A stretch of DNA of 30,740 nucleotides from Fimenecus sp045613685 (GCA_045613685.1 JAZLBL010000030.1:1-30740), one strand, 5' to 3'. Counted from the first letter of the stretch, positions 8,217 to 16,026 are shown. Notes: generated by a model from the sequence alone, not told the origin. Numbers and translations: made by a program.

Positions 8217-8252
8217 TTTTAAAAAAATGAGGATGTTGCGTTAACAACATCC
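8217..8252 (-). terminator. Terminator of the tandem-domain lipoprotein gene
   Basis: GGATGTTG (8231-8238) pairs with CAACATCC (8245-8252). On the minus strand it is followed by a long T-rich run (8227-8217). It lies 22 bp after the stop codon. Confidence 0.85.
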
Positions 8253-8273
8253 CCGAATTTTCATTTAGCTAGA

Positions 8274-9287
8274 TTATTTAGCAGCAGCTTCTGCAGCCTT
8301 AATCATATCGCCGATAGCCATTGTGCAACCTGCTGTTGCAAGGTCACCTGTTGCATATGTGTCAGCACCTGCAAGAGCTGCGAAATCAGCAGCTGTTTTG
8401 CCTACAAGAGCAGCATCAAATGCAGCAGCCTGAGCATACCATTCTTTTGGCTGGCCTTCGCTACCGTCATGCTTTTTGCCGAATTTAGCCATGTTGTAAT
8501 CGTCGCCGAGTTCAAGCTTTGTCTTAACTTCAGCTTTTGCATCATATGTAGCTTCGCCCTTAGCGTTGAATGTAATCTTACCCTGTGTGCAGTCTGTCTT
8601 AGCAACTACAACTTTACCGTCTGCATCTGTAACTGCAGCAACAACTGTTGTGTCAACCTGGTTGAGACCATCGTTTTCTGCGTCAGCATCTTTGTTTGAG
8701 TATGATGCTGATGTAACAAGAGCAACTTTAAGTGTATTTTCTGCTGTTGCAGCTGAATCAACTGCGTTAGCAACTGCCTTTTCAAGAGCTGCAACGAAAT
8801 CTGCAACAACGATTGTGCAACCTGCTGTTGCAAGGTCACCGATTGCATATGCATCTTCGCCCATGAATGCTTTTACTTCAGCAACTGTCTTGCCTTTAGC
8901 TGTTGCCATGAAAGCGTCAGCCTGTGCATTCCATTCAAGAACTTTGCCGTCGCCGTTCTTGTCATAGCCAAATTTAGCCATGTTGTAGTCTGTACCTTTG
9001 TCGTACTTTGTTCTGAAGTCTTCAACGTCAACTTTCTTGCCGTCTTCTGTCCATGATGGTTTAATCTGAGCTGTATCGAGGTCGATAGCTACGATTTTGC
9101 CTTCAGCGTCAAGAAGAACTGCAACTGCTGTTGTGTTGAATTCGCCTGTTGTTTCTTTTGCTTCGCCGTAGCTAGCAACTACACCAAGACCGAATTTGAG
9201 AGTAGCTTCTTTTTTACCGCAACCTGCAAGAGCAATAACTGTGAAGAGCATTACTACTACAAGTGCTACACTAAGAATCTTTTTCAT
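8274..9287 (-). CDS. Tandem-domain lipoprotein, FMN-binding-like
   Basis: A 337-residue secreted lipoprotein with signal peptide and lipobox LAGC (Cys23). The mature part is two copies of one domain (about 28-175 and 185-337). Each copy has a strand region ending in a D-x-(E/D)-GK-(I/V)-V motif, a segment YNMAKFG, a (E/K)EW-x-AQA-x-AF helix, and the identical sequence DLATAGCT (151-158 and 315-322) followed by an alpha-helix. That ending resembles the flavinylation end of FMN-binding domains (D-x-x-S-G-A-T then helix), but with Cys where Ala is usual and one extra residue. Similar repeat lipoproteins occur in gut Clostridia, to my recollection; none is characterised to my knowledge. AAAGGAG precedes the ATG at 9287. 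Its place between rnf and apbE suggests an extracytoplasmic electron carrier; this is inference. The lipoprotein call is secure, the function is not. Confidence 0.75.
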   Translation of the reverse strand: MKKILSVALVVVMLFTVIALAGCGKKEATLKFGLGVVASYGEAKETTGEFNTTAVAVLLDAEGKIVAIDLDTAQIKPSWTEDGKKVDVEDFRTKYDKGTDYNMAKFGYDKNGDGKVLEWNAQADAFMATAKGKTVAEVKAFMGEDAYAIGDLATAGCTIVVADFVAALEKAVANAVDSAATAENTLKVALVTSASYSNKDADAENDGLNQVDTTVVAAVTDADGKVVVAKTDCTQGKITFNAKGEATYDAKAEVKTKLELGDDYNMAKFGKKHDGSEGQPKEWYAQAAAFDAALVGKTAADFAALAGADTYATGDLATAGCTMAIGDMIKAAEAAAK

Positions 9288-9322
9288 TGTGTTTTTCTCC
9301 TTTAAAATTTCTTTTTGTTTTA

Positions 9323-9340
9323 TGTGGAAATAATTCCACA
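9323..9340. repeat. Palindrome in the lipoprotein leader, candidate operator
   Basis: TGTGGAA (9323-9329) and TTCCACA (9334-9340) form a 7+7 bp perfect inverted repeat with an ATAA centre, just downstream of the predicted transcription start. Size and spacing fit a dimeric repressor site or a small leader hairpin. The binding protein is unknown. Confidence 0.45.
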
Positions 9341-9353
9341 CGCTTACGCGTAG

Positions 9354-9382
9354 ATTATCGCATAAAAAAAAGTTTCTGTCAA
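9354..9382 (-). promoter_or_regulatory. Promoter of the tandem-domain lipoprotein
   Basis: Minus-strand TTGACA (9382-9377), exactly 17 bp, then GATAAT (9359-9354). The -35 box is in the 3' arm of the upstream operon's terminator and the T run forms the spacer. Confidence 0.82.
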
Positions 9383-9413
9383 TATTTTCATACTAAAATT
9401 CATGACAGAAACT
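9364..9413 (-). terminator. Terminator of the rnf operon, long-loop
   Basis: TGACAGAAACT (9403-9413) and AGTTTCTGTCA (9371-9381) are perfect 11-bp complements with a 21-nt loop. On the minus strand eight T residues follow. It lies 13 bp past the stop of the last gene of the operon. Confidence 0.75.
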
Positions 9414-9425
9414 ATTACAATTTTG

Positions 9426-9929
9426 TTATAATTTAATTTTCTCAAAACGCTTTAAAATAATCGATGCCGCTATACCTACAAACACACCTGCGATTGTACC
9501 TGTTATTGCAAGAACAATCATATAATAACCAATCTGACTTGTTTCAAAAAGAGCCATTGCAACGAGAATTTGCCCCAAGTTGTGAGCGACGCCACCAACG
9601 ATACTAACACCCACCATTGAGAATAAATTCACCTTTTTGCAAAGGGTCATTAAACCAAGACTGAGCGCAGCTCCCGCAACACTATAAACCAAAGTCATCG
9701 CATTACCGAATAACAATGCCACAAGAAAAAGTCTGATTGCAGATACTGTTATAGCATCTTTTAAACCGGTTTTATAGAGTATGAAAATTATTATTATATT
9801 GGGAAGTCCGATTTTGATACCCGGCACTGCTGACCAGATAGGTGGCAAAATCGCTTCAACATAAGATAAAACCAATGCCACAGCTGTAACAAGCCCAAGC
9901 ATCGCATATCTTCTTATATCTTTTTTCAT
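9426..9929 (-). CDS. Gx transporter family / heptaprenyl diphosphate synthase component I-like membrane protein
   Basis: A 167-residue membrane protein with about five helices, of the family annotated as Gx transporter or HepS component I, which resembles ECF-transporter substrate subunits. Seen here are LSYVEAILPPIWSAVPGIK at about 22-40 and the G-L-x-N segment GLPNIIIIFILYKTGLKDA at about 41-59. AGGAG precedes the ATG at 9929, and the NusG-II gene ends 9 bp upstream, so it is the last gene of the rnf operon. Proteins of this type with a NusG-II partner recur beside Rnf and flavin-based electron-transfer loci in Firmicutes. A role in quinone or flavin supply or in electron transfer is possible but unproven. 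Confidence 0.75.
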   Translation of the reverse strand: MKKDIRRYAMLGLVTAVALVLSYVEAILPPIWSAVPGIKIGLPNIIIIFILYKTGLKDAITVSAIRLFLVALLFGNAMTLVYSVAGAALSLGLMTLCKKVNLFSMVGVSIVGGVAHNLGQILVAMALFETSQIGYYMIVLAITGTIAGVFVGIAASIILKRFEKIKL

Positions 9930-9938
9930 GGTTTACTC

Positions 9939-10340
9939 CTAAACGACGACATCAATGCCACCGTCAGCGTTTTGATTTGTAATTTCAATTACAAGTTTAT
10001 GTGGAAGACAAACAACAGTCTCGCCCACATAGGATACGGCTCTTGTTTCAACACAGATTTTATCAGGACAATCTGCTTCGTCTATTGATGCTTTGCCGTC
10101 TTTTATAACAAGCACATTGATATGCTCATCATTATCTCCCGTTTTAATAGGGATTTCTCTGTTTTCAGAAAGTGGATATGATGCTATTTGCTTACCATCA
10201 ATTTTAACTGAAACAGTTGAGCCTTGCTCACGATTAAACACGAAAAGCAAAAGCCCCGCCGCCGCTATAAGGACTATAACGACGGCAAGGATTATATCAT
10301 TTCTTAACTTTTGATTTTTTTGAGAATTATTATTCTTCAT
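9939..10340 (-). CDS. NusG domain II-containing membrane-anchored protein
   Basis: A 133-residue protein with one N-terminal helix (about 15-36) and an extracytoplasmic domain of the NusG domain II type. The signature is visible: ADCPDKIC at 89-96 and GETVVCLPHKLVIEI at 106-120, with Cys91, Cys96 and Cys111 conserved in the family. It is not the transcription factor NusG. The gene starts 4 nt after rnfB and is followed after 9 nt by the Gx transporter gene, so it belongs to the rnf operon. This protein pair often accompanies Rnf or extracellular electron-transfer loci in Firmicutes; a redox role for the cysteines is plausible but not demonstrated here. Confidence 0.82.
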   Translation of the reverse strand: MKNNNSQKNQKLRNDIILAVVIVLIAAAGLLLFVFNREQGSTVSVKIDGKQIASYPLSENREIPIKTGDNDEHINVLVIKDGKASIDEADCPDKICVETRAVSYVGETVVCLPHKLVIEITNQNADGGIDVVV

Positions 10341-10344
10341 AAAA

Positions 10345-11154
10345 TCAACCGATTACTCCGTTTTTCATATCAACGATTTTCAAACGCTTTGTTGGGCAAA
10401 CTTCTGCACATTTACCACAGTCTTCGCACTTGTCATAATCAATAACTGCAAGATTGTCAACAACCTTGATTGCATCGTGCTCACAAGTTTTTTCACACTT
10501 TTTGCAACCGAGACAAGCGTTCATACAATTTTTACGAGCAACTGCGCCTTTTTCTTTATTGCTACAAGCAACTGCAACAACAACGTCTTCGCCAACAAGA
10601 GAGATAGCTCCCTTAGGACAAGTTTTAACGCATCTGCCACAAGCTATACAAGTTTTAGGGTCAATTCTTGCAAGAGTATCTTTAACAGAAATTGCACCAA
10701 CAGGGCATTCCGCTACACAGTCGCCAAGACCGATACAACCGAACTTACAAGAGAATGGTCCACCATAAATCATTGTTGCAGCCTTACAGCTCTGAAGTCC
10801 TTCATAAATCACATTCTGTGCTACTGCTGAGCAGTCACCACTACAGTTTACATAAGCAACTTTTGGAGCTTCAACGCTAACTTCAACGCCTAAAACTGCT
10901 GAAAGCTGACCTGCAACATCAGGACCACCAGGAATACAGAGATTTGCTTCTGCATTTCCGTTTGCTACTGCTTCAGCATAAGCGTCACAACCTGCAAATC
11001 CACAAGCGCCACAGTTAGCACCTGGAAGTGCTTCACGAACTGCTTTAACTGTTTCATTTTCTTCAACCTTGAAGAAGTGAGATGCCAATGCAAGCATAAT
11101 GCCTGCTAAAAGGCCGATTACAACTGCAACAAGAAGAGCTATTAAAATATTCAT
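10345..11154 (-). CDS. rnfB: Rnf complex subunit B, polyferredoxin
   Basis: A 269-residue iron-sulfur subunit, the likely electron entry from reduced ferredoxin. An N-terminal membrane helix (about 3-25) is followed by the RnfB Fe-S domain with CGACGFAGC (Cys48, 51, 56) and Cys73. Then come several 4Fe-4S motifs: an irregular one at Cys136/140/146/150, and regular CxxCxxCxxxC sets at 169-179, 214-224 and 243-253. It is the last of the six core rnf genes, in the usual clostridial order C-D-G-E-A-B, with rnfA ending 17 bp upstream and the NusG-II gene starting 4 bp downstream. Confidence 0.96.
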   Translation of the reverse strand: MNILIALLVAVVIGLLAGIMLALASHFFKVEENETVKAVREALPGANCGACGFAGCDAYAEAVANGNAEANLCIPGGPDVAGQLSAVLGVEVSVEAPKVAYVNCSGDCSAVAQNVIYEGLQSCKAATMIYGGPFSCKFGCIGLGDCVAECPVGAISVKDTLARIDPKTCIACGRCVKTCPKGAISLVGEDVVVAVACSNKEKGAVARKNCMNACLGCKKCEKTCEHDAIKVVDNLAVIDYDKCEDCGKCAEVCPTKRLKIVDMKNGVIG

Positions 11155-11171
11155 AATCCGTCGCCCTCCCC

Positions 11172-11768
11172 TTATGCAAGAATGTTTTCAACGATTCCGG
11201 CAAAGCCGAAGAATGCCATTGAAATAAATGATGCTGCTACGAGTGTTACAGGAAGTCCCTTAAAGCTTTCAGGAACATCACTCTCTTCAATGCGTGAACG
11301 CATACCTGAGAAGAGTACCATTGCAAGAAGGAAACCAAGACCGCAACCAAGTGAACTTACCATTGATTCGATAAAGTTGTATCCATCTGTAATGTTATTG
11401 ATTGTTACACCAAGAACTGCACAGTTTGTTGTGATAAGTGGAAGATATACACCAAGGCTCTGGTGAAGAGTTGGAATAGTCTTCTTCAAGAAAATCTCAA
11501 TAAACTGAACAAGTGCAGCAATAACGAGAATGAATACAATCGTCTGCAAATAGCCAAGTTCAAATTTATCAAGGATAAATGTCTGAATAGGCCATGTAAC
11601 TGCTGTAGCTACGAGCATAACAAAGATAACCGCGATACCCATACCAACAGACTGATTAACTTTCTTTGATACGCCAAGGAATGGGCAAATACCAAGAAAA
11701 CGGTTGAGAACATAGTTATCAACGAGAACTGATGACATCAAAATAATAATCAATGCTTTAATATCCAT
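11172..11768 (-). CDS. rnfA: Rnf complex subunit A
   Basis: A 198-residue six-helix membrane subunit forming with RnfE the ion-translocating core. The conserved half-channel segments are NRFLGICPFLG at 22-32 and ITTNCAVLG at 112-120. Cys28 and Cys116 correspond to the cysteines that, with those of RnfE, hold a membrane-buried 2Fe-2S cluster in characterised Rnf and Nqr complexes. The gene begins one base past the rnfE stop codon. Confidence 0.97.
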   Translation of the reverse strand: MDIKALIIILMSSVLVDNYVLNRFLGICPFLGVSKKVNQSVGMGIAVIFVMLVATAVTWPIQTFILDKFELGYLQTIVFILVIAALVQFIEIFLKKTIPTLHQSLGVYLPLITTNCAVLGVTINNITDGYNFIESMVSSLGCGLGFLLAMVLFSGMRSRIEESDVPESFKGLPVTLVAASFISMAFFGFAGIVENILA

Positions 11769-11769
11769 C

Positions 11770-12468
11770 TTATTCGCCCTCCTTTACTGATTCTGCACAA
11801 CCGCCGTTGCAAGATGCCGCTGATGGACAACCTTCGCAACCAAATTCTTTTTTCTTGATGAGCTTGCCTTTTGTAATCTTATTAACAACTGCAATAAGAA
11901 GACCATAAACCATAAGTCCACCTGGAGCTTTTGCAAGAACGCTGATTGTAAGACCATTTTCAACAAGGAATGGAATCTCGTTGCCTGCAAATGAACCTGC
12001 ACCGATAACTTCACGGATAATTGCCATAGAGAGAAGTGCTATTGTGAAGCCGATACCCATTCCGATACCATCAAGTGCTGATTTGCCAACTGAGTTTTTA
12101 CCTGCAAACATTTCTGCACGGCCTAAGATAATGCAGTTAACAGTAATAAGTGCAAGATAAACGCCCAAGGTTTCATATAAGCTAGGAATAAATGCCTGAA
12201 TGAGCATCTGCACGATTGTTACGAAACCTGCGATAACAACGATATAGCAAGGAATTCTTACTGTATCAGGAATAAACTTACGTAATAATGAAATAACAAT
12301 GTTTGAGCAGATTAAAACTGCCATTGTTGCAAGGCCCATACCAAATGCACCATCAACTGTTGTTGTAGTTGCAAGTGTTGGACAAGTGCCAAGAATAAGC
12401 ACGAAAACTGGGTTTTCACGGAGAAGACCTTTTAAGAGAATTGACATATTGTTGTTCTGTTTACTCAT
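11770..12468 (-). CDS. rnfE: Rnf complex subunit E, with Cys-rich tail
   Basis: A 232-residue membrane subunit, partner of RnfA. Conserved segments are LGTCPTLATTTTVDGAFGMG at 27-45 and ITVNCIILGRAE at 109-119; Cys29 and Cys112 are the expected ligands of the shared 2Fe-2S cluster. After the last helix there is a cytoplasmic tail with four cysteines (Cys211, 214, 220, 224) in CxxCx5CxxxC spacing, which could bind a metal or cluster. The start is ATG 12468; an in-frame TTG two codons earlier is too close to the binding site GGAG. The rnfG stop lies 2 nt upstream. Confidence 0.96.
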   Translation of the reverse strand: MSKQNNNMSILLKGLLRENPVFVLILGTCPTLATTTTVDGAFGMGLATMAVLICSNIVISLLRKFIPDTVRIPCYIVVIAGFVTIVQMLIQAFIPSLYETLGVYLALITVNCIILGRAEMFAGKNSVGKSALDGIGMGIGFTIALLSMAIIREVIGAGSFAGNEIPFLVENGLTISVLAKAPGGLMVYGLLIAVVNKITKGKLIKKKEFGCEGCPSAASCNGGCAESVKEGE

Positions 12469-12470
12469 AA

Positions 12471-13652
12471 TCAAGCCACTCCTTCCATAATTTTAACTGC
12501 TTCGATTGCTTTGCCGATACCATTCTGGTAACCCTTTGTTGTAAGTGTTACACCTGCAACGATATCGATATCTTTATATGTTGATTCGTTCTTGCCAACA
12601 TACTGTGCACTGAATTCTTTATCTGCACAAATTGAACCAACGCCATCTGTTTCTGTCTGTTTAGTTGTCTGACAGCTGATGATTTCGCCATCTTTTGTGA
12701 TTGCAAGCTTGATGTAGATGTAATCGCCTGATGGGTTGTAGTAATGGTCACCATTTTTACCGAAACCAGATGTATGGATTTCAAGAACATAGTTGCCACT
12801 CTTTGTCTTATATACCTTATCAACCTGTGATGGCATATCAGCATATTTTGTAATGTCAACTTCTTTGAGAGTTGATTTGAGCATAATCTTTGCGGCAGCT
12901 TCAACAGTTGCTTTAACATCGTCTGTTGCTTCTGAAACTACTGCACCGTTAGCGTCAACACCAACGAAGATTTCTTCTTCACCTGCTTTTGTTACATAAA
13001 CAAAGCCTGCACCATTTTCTGCTTCATAAATTGCTGAAATATTTTCAAGCTTTTCACAAATAAACACTTCGTTGAACTTATCACCTGTTGGAAGTGCTGT
13101 TGCAAGGTTATCTGCAAGAATTTCTTCAGGTGAACGGATATCTGCGCTACCACCACCAAGGATAGTTGCTGTATTGATAGCATCTTTAACTGCGCTCTTA
13201 TATGCACCTGTTGTCATTGTTGCACCTGAAATAGTTGCGATGCCATCAATAGTGTCGATTGTTGCACCTTTTAATGTGTCGCCATAAGTCTTTTCAACAC
13301 CGAGAGTTTCGTTACTTGAAAGACAAACTGTACCTGTTACATTACCACTAGCGTCAACGCCACACATAATAATCATATCAGGACCATAGCCTGTTGCTTT
13401 AAGTTTTACTACTGCACCACCATTTGAAGCTGTAAATGCTTCAAGTACTGATTCAGGAAGTGTATATTGAGTTAAATCGGCAGCTGTGAATTCGCCACCA
13501 TCTGGCATTACAACAAGTAATGCTTCGTTTGCTGCAGCACCTGCATTCTTTTCAATTATTGGTGCTGTTACAGTGTTTGTTGCTGCAAGTGCTACAACTA
13601 CCACTGCAAAAATTACTGTAAGAGAGATAATACTTCTAATGTAGTCTTTCAT
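12471..13652 (-). CDS. rnfG: Rnf complex subunit G with two FMN-binding domains
   Basis: A 393-residue subunit, about twice the usual length (near 200). One N-terminal helix (7-24) anchors two extracytoplasmic FMN-binding-like domains. The first ends in the classic flavinylation motif ISGATMTT, with Thr145 as the predicted FMN attachment site for ApbE. The second (about 190-393) ends in DIVAGVTLTTKGYQ at 363-376, where Thr369 occupies the equivalent place but SGAT is replaced by AGVT. Both motifs are followed by the expected helix. The frame is continuous and the gene overlaps rnfD by one base, so this is a duplication within the subunit and not two genes. Confidence 0.93.
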   Translation of the reverse strand: MKDYIRSIISLTVIFAVVVVALAATNTVTAPIIEKNAGAAANEALLVVMPDGGEFTAADLTQYTLPESVLEAFTASNGGAVVKLKATGYGPDMIIMCGVDASGNVTGTVCLSSNETLGVEKTYGDTLKGATIDTIDGIATISGATMTTGAYKSAVKDAINTATILGGGSADIRSPEEILADNLATALPTGDKFNEVFICEKLENISAIYEAENGAGFVYVTKAGEEEIFVGVDANGAVVSEATDDVKATVEAAAKIMLKSTLKEVDITKYADMPSQVDKVYKTKSGNYVLEIHTSGFGKNGDHYYNPSGDYIYIKLAITKDGEIISCQTTKQTETDGVGSICADKEFSAQYVGKNESTYKDIDIVAGVTLTTKGYQNGIGKAIEAVKIMEGVA

Positions 13653-14578
13653 TATTTCTTACCTCCAAACAATTTTCTAGCTGTTAATGAATCTATGTAA
13701 GGATTTACAATATTCATAAGAAGAATTGCAAATGATACACCTTCTGGATAACCGCCGAAGAAACGGATAAGCACTGTGATTACACCTGCGCCGATACCGA
13801 AGATAAGTTTACCTTTTGCTGTGCTTGGTGATGTAACATAATCAGTTGCCATAAAGAAAGCACCAATCATAAGTCCACCTGAAAGAATCCAAGCAACTGC
13901 CATCTCAACATCGCCACCCACAATAAGGAGTGTCAATAAGAATGTTGTGCCGATAAATGCAACTGGAATATGCCATGTAATAACTTTTCTAACAAGAAGG
14001 TAAATACCACCAACGATGAGTGCCAATGCACAAGTTTCTCCAAGAGACCCACCGTGATTACCGAAGAACAAATTCCAGAGTGTTAACTTTTCGCCGTTTG
14101 CGAGTTGAACAAGTGGAGTTGCGCCTGATGTAGCATCCATACCTTCAGGCAATGTGTAATCCACCATTGAGCCAAAAGCAAGAAGCATAAACACACGTGC
14201 TGTCATTGCAGGGTTAACAATATTTTTACCAAGTCCGCCAAATATTCCTTTTACCAAAACAATTGCAAAAGCTGAGCCAACTGCTGCCTGCCAAAGTGGA
14301 ATGTTTGCAGGAAGATTCAATGCAAGCAAGAGACCTGTAATAATTGCACTCAAGTCACTTATTGTCTGTTCTTTTTTTATAACAATATTGAAAATAAATT
14401 CACAAGCAACTGCTGAAATTATACAAGTTGCAATCACAAGTAACGCATCAATACCTAAAAGTAAAACACTTACAATAGATGCAGGGACAAGAGCAATAAT
14501 CACATCAAGCATTGTTCTCATTGTTGAGTTACTGCTTTTGATGTGTGGAGAAAGTGAAACACGAAGTTTGTTTTCCAT
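13652..14578 (-). CDS. rnfD: Rnf complex subunit D
   Basis: A 308-residue multi-helix membrane subunit carrying covalent FMN and probably part of the ion path. The flavinylation motif is at 150-155 (TSGATP), with Thr154 as the attachment site. NPAMTARVF at 122-130, GIFGGLGKN and the C-terminal MNIVNPYIDSLT are family hallmarks. It overlaps rnfC and rnfG by one base each, which points to coupled translation. Confidence 0.96.
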   Translation of the reverse strand: MENKLRVSLSPHIKSSNSTMRTMLDVIIALVPASIVSVLLLGIDALLVIATCIISAVACEFIFNIVIKKEQTISDLSAIITGLLLALNLPANIPLWQAAVGSAFAIVLVKGIFGGLGKNIVNPAMTARVFMLLAFGSMVDYTLPEGMDATSGATPLVQLANGEKLTLWNLFFGNHGGSLGETCALALIVGGIYLLVRKVITWHIPVAFIGTTFLLTLLIVGGDVEMAVAWILSGGLMIGAFFMATDYVTSPSTAKGKLIFGIGAGVITVLIRFFGGYPEGVSFAILLMNIVNPYIDSLTARKLFGGKK

Positions 14579-15891
14579 TATGCATTACCCTCCTTTTTCT
14601 TTGCACGTTCTGCCATGAGCATATTCTTTGCTAAACTGTTGGTTTCAACCAAAGGACGCTTTGCAGGACAGATGAATGCACAGCAACCACATAGCATACA
14701 TATATCTGCACCAAGTTTTTCAAGCATTTCTGCATCCTTATCTTTATAAGCCTTTGCAATAGCCGCAGGATTGATGCCGAATGGACAGTGATTTGTACAC
14801 TTGCCACATCTGATACATGCTGTTGTTTTTGCTGTTTTTGTTTCTTTTTTGTTGAATGCTATTAAAGCATTTGTCTGTTTAAGCACAGGCACTGTAAGGT
14901 CAGGCACTGCGACACCCATCATAGGGCCACCATAGATAACCTTTTCAGGGTCAGCGTTAAAGCCGCCACAGAAATCAAACACTTCACCGATTGGAGTACC
15001 GATTGCAACGATTACATTCTTTGGCTCTTTAACTGCGCCACCATCAACTGTAATTGTCTTTTCTACAAGTGGCATACCTGTCTGTAAATATTTACCGATA
15101 TTTGCCATTGTTGATGAGTTGCATACAATACAACCAACATCTGCTGGAAGTTTGCCGACTTCGATTGTTCTGCCAACAGTGTGATAAACGAGAACTTTCT
15201 CGCCACCCTGTGGATAAATTGCAGGAAGAACTTTAACCTGAATTTTGCTATTTTTAGCTGAAAGTTCTTTCATTTTTGCAATAGCTGATGCTTTATTCTT
15301 TTCAATGCCGATTACAATCTTGTCGAAATTGAAATATTTATCAGCAGTCTCGATTGCTAATAAAATATCGTCTGCTCTGTCAACCATTGTTACAGAGTCA
15401 CTTGTAATATATGGTTCACATTCTGCACCATTAATAACAAGAGTATCAACTTTTTTGTCTGTTGCAAATTTCACATAAGCTGGGAAACCTGCACCACCCA
15501 AACCTACAATACCACTCTTTTTAACAGCTTCAATAAAATCTTCTTTGCTGTTAACCTGTGGCACTGCGATTGATTCGTCAGGTGTCATTTCTCCGTCTGA
15601 TTCAATAGTGATTGCAGGAGCAGTTTTGCCGTTTGACAAAAGAGTGTCAGCAACACTTTTAACTGTACCTGATACACTTGAATAAACTGGTGAAGAAATA
15701 AATCCATCTTGTTCAGCTATCAATGTTCCCACAAAAACCTGGTCACCTGCTTTAACAACTGGTTTTGCAGGCTTACCAATATGCATTGCTGTAAGAAGTG
15801 TAACTGTCTTTGGAGCAGGCATTCTTATAGCTGACATATCAGCTGTGTTTTTTCTGTGAGGTACATGAATACCTTTGAGAGAAAAAGCCAT
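14578..15891 (-). CDS. rnfC: Rnf complex subunit C (NADH-side, Fe-S/FMN)
   Basis: A 437-residue peripheral cytoplasmic subunit that handles NAD(H). The order is an N-terminal barrel-sandwich domain, a glycine-rich nucleotide and FMN region (GLGGAGFPAYVKF from 130; NGAECEP at 154-160), a SLBB-like region, and two C-terminal 4Fe-4S motifs with Cys359/362/365/369 and Cys398/401/404/408. First gene of the rnf operon, with a leader of about 100 nt and a perfect consensus promoter upstream. Confidence 0.97.
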   Translation of the reverse strand: MAFSLKGIHVPHRKNTADMSAIRMPAPKTVTLLTAMHIGKPAKPVVKAGDQVFVGTLIAEQDGFISSPVYSSVSGTVKSVADTLLSNGKTAPAITIESDGEMTPDESIAVPQVNSKEDFIEAVKKSGIVGLGGAGFPAYVKFATDKKVDTLVINGAECEPYITSDSVTMVDRADDILLAIETADKYFNFDKIVIGIEKNKASAIAKMKELSAKNSKIQVKVLPAIYPQGGEKVLVYHTVGRTIEVGKLPADVGCIVCNSSTMANIGKYLQTGMPLVEKTITVDGGAVKEPKNVIVAIGTPIGEVFDFCGGFNADPEKVIYGGPMMGVAVPDLTVPVLKQTNALIAFNKKETKTAKTTACIRCGKCTNHCPFGINPAAIAKAYKDKDAEMLEKLGADICMLCGCCAFICPAKRPLVETNSLAKNMLMAERAKKKEGNA

Positions 15892-15938
15892 TTTTTTGAC
15901 CTACCTTTCATTTTTCGTATCAAAACAAAGAATACATT

Positions 15939-15961
15939 TTTTGGTAATTCCAATACCAAAA
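15939..15961. repeat. Palindrome in the rnf leader
   Basis: TTTTGGTA (15939-15946) and TACCAAAA (15954-15961) are perfect 8-bp arms with a 7-nt centre, about 30 bp inside the predicted rnf transcript. TTGGTAATT recurs at 16049-16057, upstream of the promoter. Candidate operator or leader hairpin; regulator unknown. Confidence 0.45.
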
Positions 15962-15997
15962 GACATAATTCCGCATAATACTTCATTATTACTTGAT

Positions 15998-16026
15998 ATT
16001 ATATATTTCTTCTCGATTTCTGTCAA
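15998..16026 (-). promoter_or_regulatory. Perfect consensus promoter of the rnf operon
   Basis: Minus-strand TTGACA (16026-16021), 17 bp, TATAAT (16003-15998). A perfect vegetative promoter suggests strong, probably constitutive expression unless a repressor acts on the nearby palindrome. Confidence 0.88.

Noticed and set aside
8566..8967. A long plus-strand open frame opposite the tandem-domain lipoprotein
   Set aside because: It is a codon-bias shadow of the Ala/Thr-rich lipoprotein, with no binding site and no recognisable domain.
9939..10340. Transcription elongation factor NusG
   Set aside because: Only the inserted domain II is present, behind a membrane helix; there is no NGN or KOW domain.
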